64,000 bases of DNA from Ganoderma boninense (lineage: Eukaryota > Basidiomycota > Agaricomycetes > Polyporales > Polyporaceae). Below, one piece after another: positions 61,561 through 64,000 of the stretch. Below the pieces are notes generated by a model that did not search any database, was not told where the DNA came from, and was given only the letters and a program-made list of their open reading frames with translations. The stretch spans positions 479,498 to 543,497 of the forward strand of contig CM035304.1 of assembly GCA_002900995.3 (NCBI GenBank), in the 5' to 3' direction. The position numbers and the translations under genes are program-made. The number at the start of each line of letters is the position of its first letter. Positions within the stretch are counted from its first letter, which is position 1.

Positions 61561-62178
61561 GCGCGGGGGCTCGGTTCTGTACTTACTGGCAGCGATTTTT
61601 CTTGCGTGTTGTACATATAGAACGAGATACCACATAGATCGGGTTAGGTCGTGATGAGTGGCTGGAAGCTGGCGTAGTATCTGCGACCCAGTCAAGTGTG
61701 CCCTGACAAGACTGAAGATGTATGCTGCGTAGGTCGACAGAGATTCGGTTGGGGAGGCAGTTGGAAGCGCGAAGCCAAGCCGCAAGACAGGTGGTGGGTA
61801 TATATTGCCGCATTTGGCGTACTGAAACGGAGTGCCACGCGAGAATTGCCCCTGAACTTCCTTCTTCCATCTGAAGCGACGACACTGACTCTGAGGCCAC
61901 AAACCCCCGCAGCTCAGCAACTTGGACCTGTCCCTCCAGACTGCGACCACGTACAGTACGACCTCATTGTCCTTCAGGTACGTGGTGTTAACAACGGACT
62001 TTATTTGAGCTGAATAACTGAGGTCAATCGACGGATTCAAAGCTGCGAATATTCTACGATGTCTCCTAAGGTTACGCCATCAACGGTGGATCCACACACC
62101 ATGATCACCCAGGAAATGTGTCGTGCTCAGCGGCAGCATACCATGCTACCGTCTTCTTGCCACTTATCCACCACCAGC
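61561..62178. other. Intergenic between nitroreductase and F-box E
   Basis: No gene is seen. The segment next to 62179 is well conserved with the contig 2 copy and should contain the F-box E promoter. Confidence 0.5.
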
Positions 62179-63884
62179 ATGAGCCACTCGGTATGCTAGC
62201 CCACCACATATAGTAATACCAGGAAAGTCACATTGACCTTAACCCCATCGCCTCATAGGAATCGGAGTCGAATCCGCTTGGCATCCCCTCCCCCTTCTTG
62301 CGCCTCCCTCCCGAGCTGCTGCTCCACATTTTCAAGGAGACGGTCCCACCTCTGTATCAGCACGACCCTTCTCTAGTTCAGGGGCCGCGCAACCCATGGC
62401 TCACAGCACTGCGGACACGCAAAGCACTCGTGCTCACCTGCAAGACCTTCTTCGCACCCGCCACTGAGGTCCTGTATGAAGATATCGTCTTCCGCAGGAT
62501 GGGCCAGATCCCCGCCTTCGCCCGCACACTGGGAGCGTTCCCGACCTCGACCCAGTACGGCCCGCGCCTCGACTTCGCACTACTCGTGAAGCGGATCCGC
62601 ATGGACGGATGCGTGATCTGGGCGCCGTGCGCGGACGTCGTGCGCGAAGACCTGCAGCTGATCCTCCGGCGCTGCCTCAACCTCCGCGCGTTCTCGTTCC
62701 ACCCGCACCCGCAGTTCCCCTGCGCGCACGACCCCGCGGACCTCGGCGACTGGGACATGTTCAACCCGATCTGGCTGGTCACTGCCAACGCGCGCACCGA
62801 CTCCATCGGCGGGCTCGTGCGCCACCGCTTCGCCACCAGCCTGCGCACGTTCGACCTCGCGATGACGCTCAGCGCGATCCTCCTCGAGCACCTCCACTGG
62901 TTCCTCTCCGCCGCTTGCCACCTCGCCGTGCTCAAGCTCGGCGCCGTCGCGCCCGAGGACTACCCGAGCCACCTCGCCTCCCTTCCCGTCCTCACGCTGC
63001 CCTCCCTCCGCGAGCTCCAGCTGCACGCAGCGCACCCGCCCTTCGAGTCGCACGTCGCGCAGCGCTGGGCGCTCCCCCGCCTCTCCGCGCTCACGCTCCT
63101 CGGGTGCGCCGCCGTGCCCGAGGCGCTGCTCGCCGCGCACGGCCGCGCGCTCGCGTACCTGCACGTGCGGCACGGGCTCGCCTTCGCGTGGGACGTCTCG
63201 CAGTTCGCGCCGCTCGCGCGCCTCGGCGCGCTGTGCCCCGCGCTCGAGCACCTCGTCGTGCCCACGTGGCACCGCGCGCCCCTGCCCGTCCACTCGCCCA
63301 CGCTCCGCTGGCTCGACGTCTGGGGCCACCACCCGCCGCCCGCGGTCCTCCGCGCGGGCTTCTACCAGCTCGCGCGGGACTGCGCGCTGCCGCGGTTCGA
63401 GAGGATGCGGATAGTGGGCACGATGCCGCGCGCGGGGTGGGGTGCCGCGCTCAGCGTCGACTGGCCGCGCGTGTGCCACCCGAGCCTGCCTGGACACGAC
63501 GGCGCGGGAAGGGCGGGAGCGGGGTTCGAGAGGGTGTACGACTTCCCTGGGGCGCGCGTCGTGCAGACAGCGTGGGGCGTGATACACGACTTCTCCCAGG
63601 AGGACCTGACGTTCTCGCATGGGGACGGGGTGGAGCGGCGCGACAACTCGGGCGAGTACGTGTACGAGGGCGAGGGCGAGGACGACGGGACGTCGGTCGT
63701 GTCGTCGGACGAGACGGAGTCGTTCCACGCGAGTTTTGAGGAGGGCGACGAGGAGGGCGACGACGACCTGGCGGACTTCTTTGGCGGACCGATGCGGCGC
63801 GCGATGGAGCCGCTGGGGCGCGGTGGGATGCTGGAGAGGTTTCGCGAGAGCCAGGATCGGTACTTCCTCTTCGACGATGATTGA
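62179..63884 (+). CDS. F-box protein E with Leu-rich C-terminal region
   Basis: Two exons, 62179-62190 and 62259-63884, give 545 residues. The first exon has only four codons (Met-Ser-His-Ser); without it no ATG precedes the F-box, because a TAG at 62256-62258 closes the frame and serves as the acceptor. The F-box starts at LPPELLLHIFKETVPP (about residue 20). The rest is Leu-rich in a degenerate LRR-like manner (for example LPVLTLPSLRELQLHAAHPP). The C-terminus is strongly acidic and ends SQDRYFLFDDD. F-box proteins link substrates to Skp1/cullin ubiquitin ligases; the substrate is unknown. It is not closely related to copies A-D. The antisense strand carries a long open frame caused by the high GC content. 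Confidence 0.85.
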
Positions 63885-64000
63885 TCGATCTTTCGTAGTA
63901 TATAGGTATTTAATAGAGGAGGTTCCTGTGAAGTTAAGCTAGCTCCGTATCGAATATCTTCGTCCATGATTTCTAGGCCTTCGGGCTCAGGTGTGGGTGC
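63885..64000. other. Right window edge
   Basis: 3' flank of F-box E, still aligned with contig 2 near 35655-35760. On contig 2 the ACT-domain gene lies just beyond, so an intact allele is expected shortly outside this window. Confidence 0.6.

Larger units (their letters stand above)
58557..64000. repeat. Inverted duplicate of 35655-40988
   Basis: The reverse complement of the right end of contig 2 aligns here throughout. This copy keeps all reading frames open. The similarity is still present at the right window edge. Confidence 0.9.

Noticed and set aside
62580..63739. Long antisense and alternate-frame open stretches over F-box gene E
   Set aside because: They are rich in Arg, Glu, Ala and Val and arise from the high GC content and lack of AT-rich stops. 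Only the sense frame carries an F-box and has a matching splice structure.
1..64000. tRNA, rRNA, CRISPR arrays, bacterial operon features
   Set aside because: No B-box-like GGTTCGANTCC with a matching cloverleaf and no rRNA core were seen. The sequence is eukaryotic with spliceosomal introns, so CRISPR arrays and Shine-Dalgarno sites are not expected.

Overview
This window is nuclear DNA of a filamentous basidiomycete, most likely an agaricomycete (mushroom or polypore class). The evidence is the short introns of about 48-100 nt in nearly every gene, the GC-rich coding sequence, a Plavaka-type CACTA transposase, fast-evolving F-box-like genes, CFEM and Ser/Thr-rich GPI-anchored proteins, and a class III G-protein alpha subunit. 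No tRNA or rRNA gene was recognised.

The window is a scaffold of three contigs joined by two runs of exactly 100 N (14329-14428 and 40989-41088). Contig 1 (1-14328) holds a Plavaka transposase gene that runs in from the left edge. After it come an F-box-like gene (copy A), a GPI-anchored protein gene and the 3' end of a thioesterase gene, all carrying small indels. Contig 2 (14429-40988) holds two convergent CFEM genes, DUS1 (tRNA-dihydrouridine synthase), a 1.06-kb non-autonomous CACTA element, a G-alpha gene, a 233-bp fold-back MITE, a degenerate F-box relic, an ACT-domain gene, and indel-rich minus-strand copies of an F-box gene and a nitroreductase gene. Contig 3 (41089-64000) holds three intact tandem F-box-like genes (B, C, D), then the GPI-protein, thioesterase, nitroreductase and F-box E genes, all with open frames.

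The main structural result is that the right end of contig 1 (about 5015-14320) matches contig 3 at about 48755-57430 in the same direction. The right end of contig 2 (about 35655-40988) matches contig 3 at about 58557-64000 in inverted orientation. Contig 1 followed by reverse-complemented contig 2 therefore retraces contig 3, and the missing 1.1 kb falls inside the thioesterase gene. The simplest reading is that contigs 1 and 2 are the second haplotype of a heterozygous (dikaryotic) strain, placed next to the first haplotype with contig 2 inverted. On that reading the Plavaka element and a 521-bp MITE (absent at a clean empty site in contig 3) are haplotype-specific insertions.

The genes do not form one pathway. 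G-alpha belongs to nutrient/cAMP signalling, DUS1 to tRNA modification, and the CFEM and GPI proteins to the cell surface. The thioesterase and nitroreductase look like metabolic or stress enzymes. The F-box-like genes are a lineage-expanded family, probably of ubiquitin-ligase substrate receptors.
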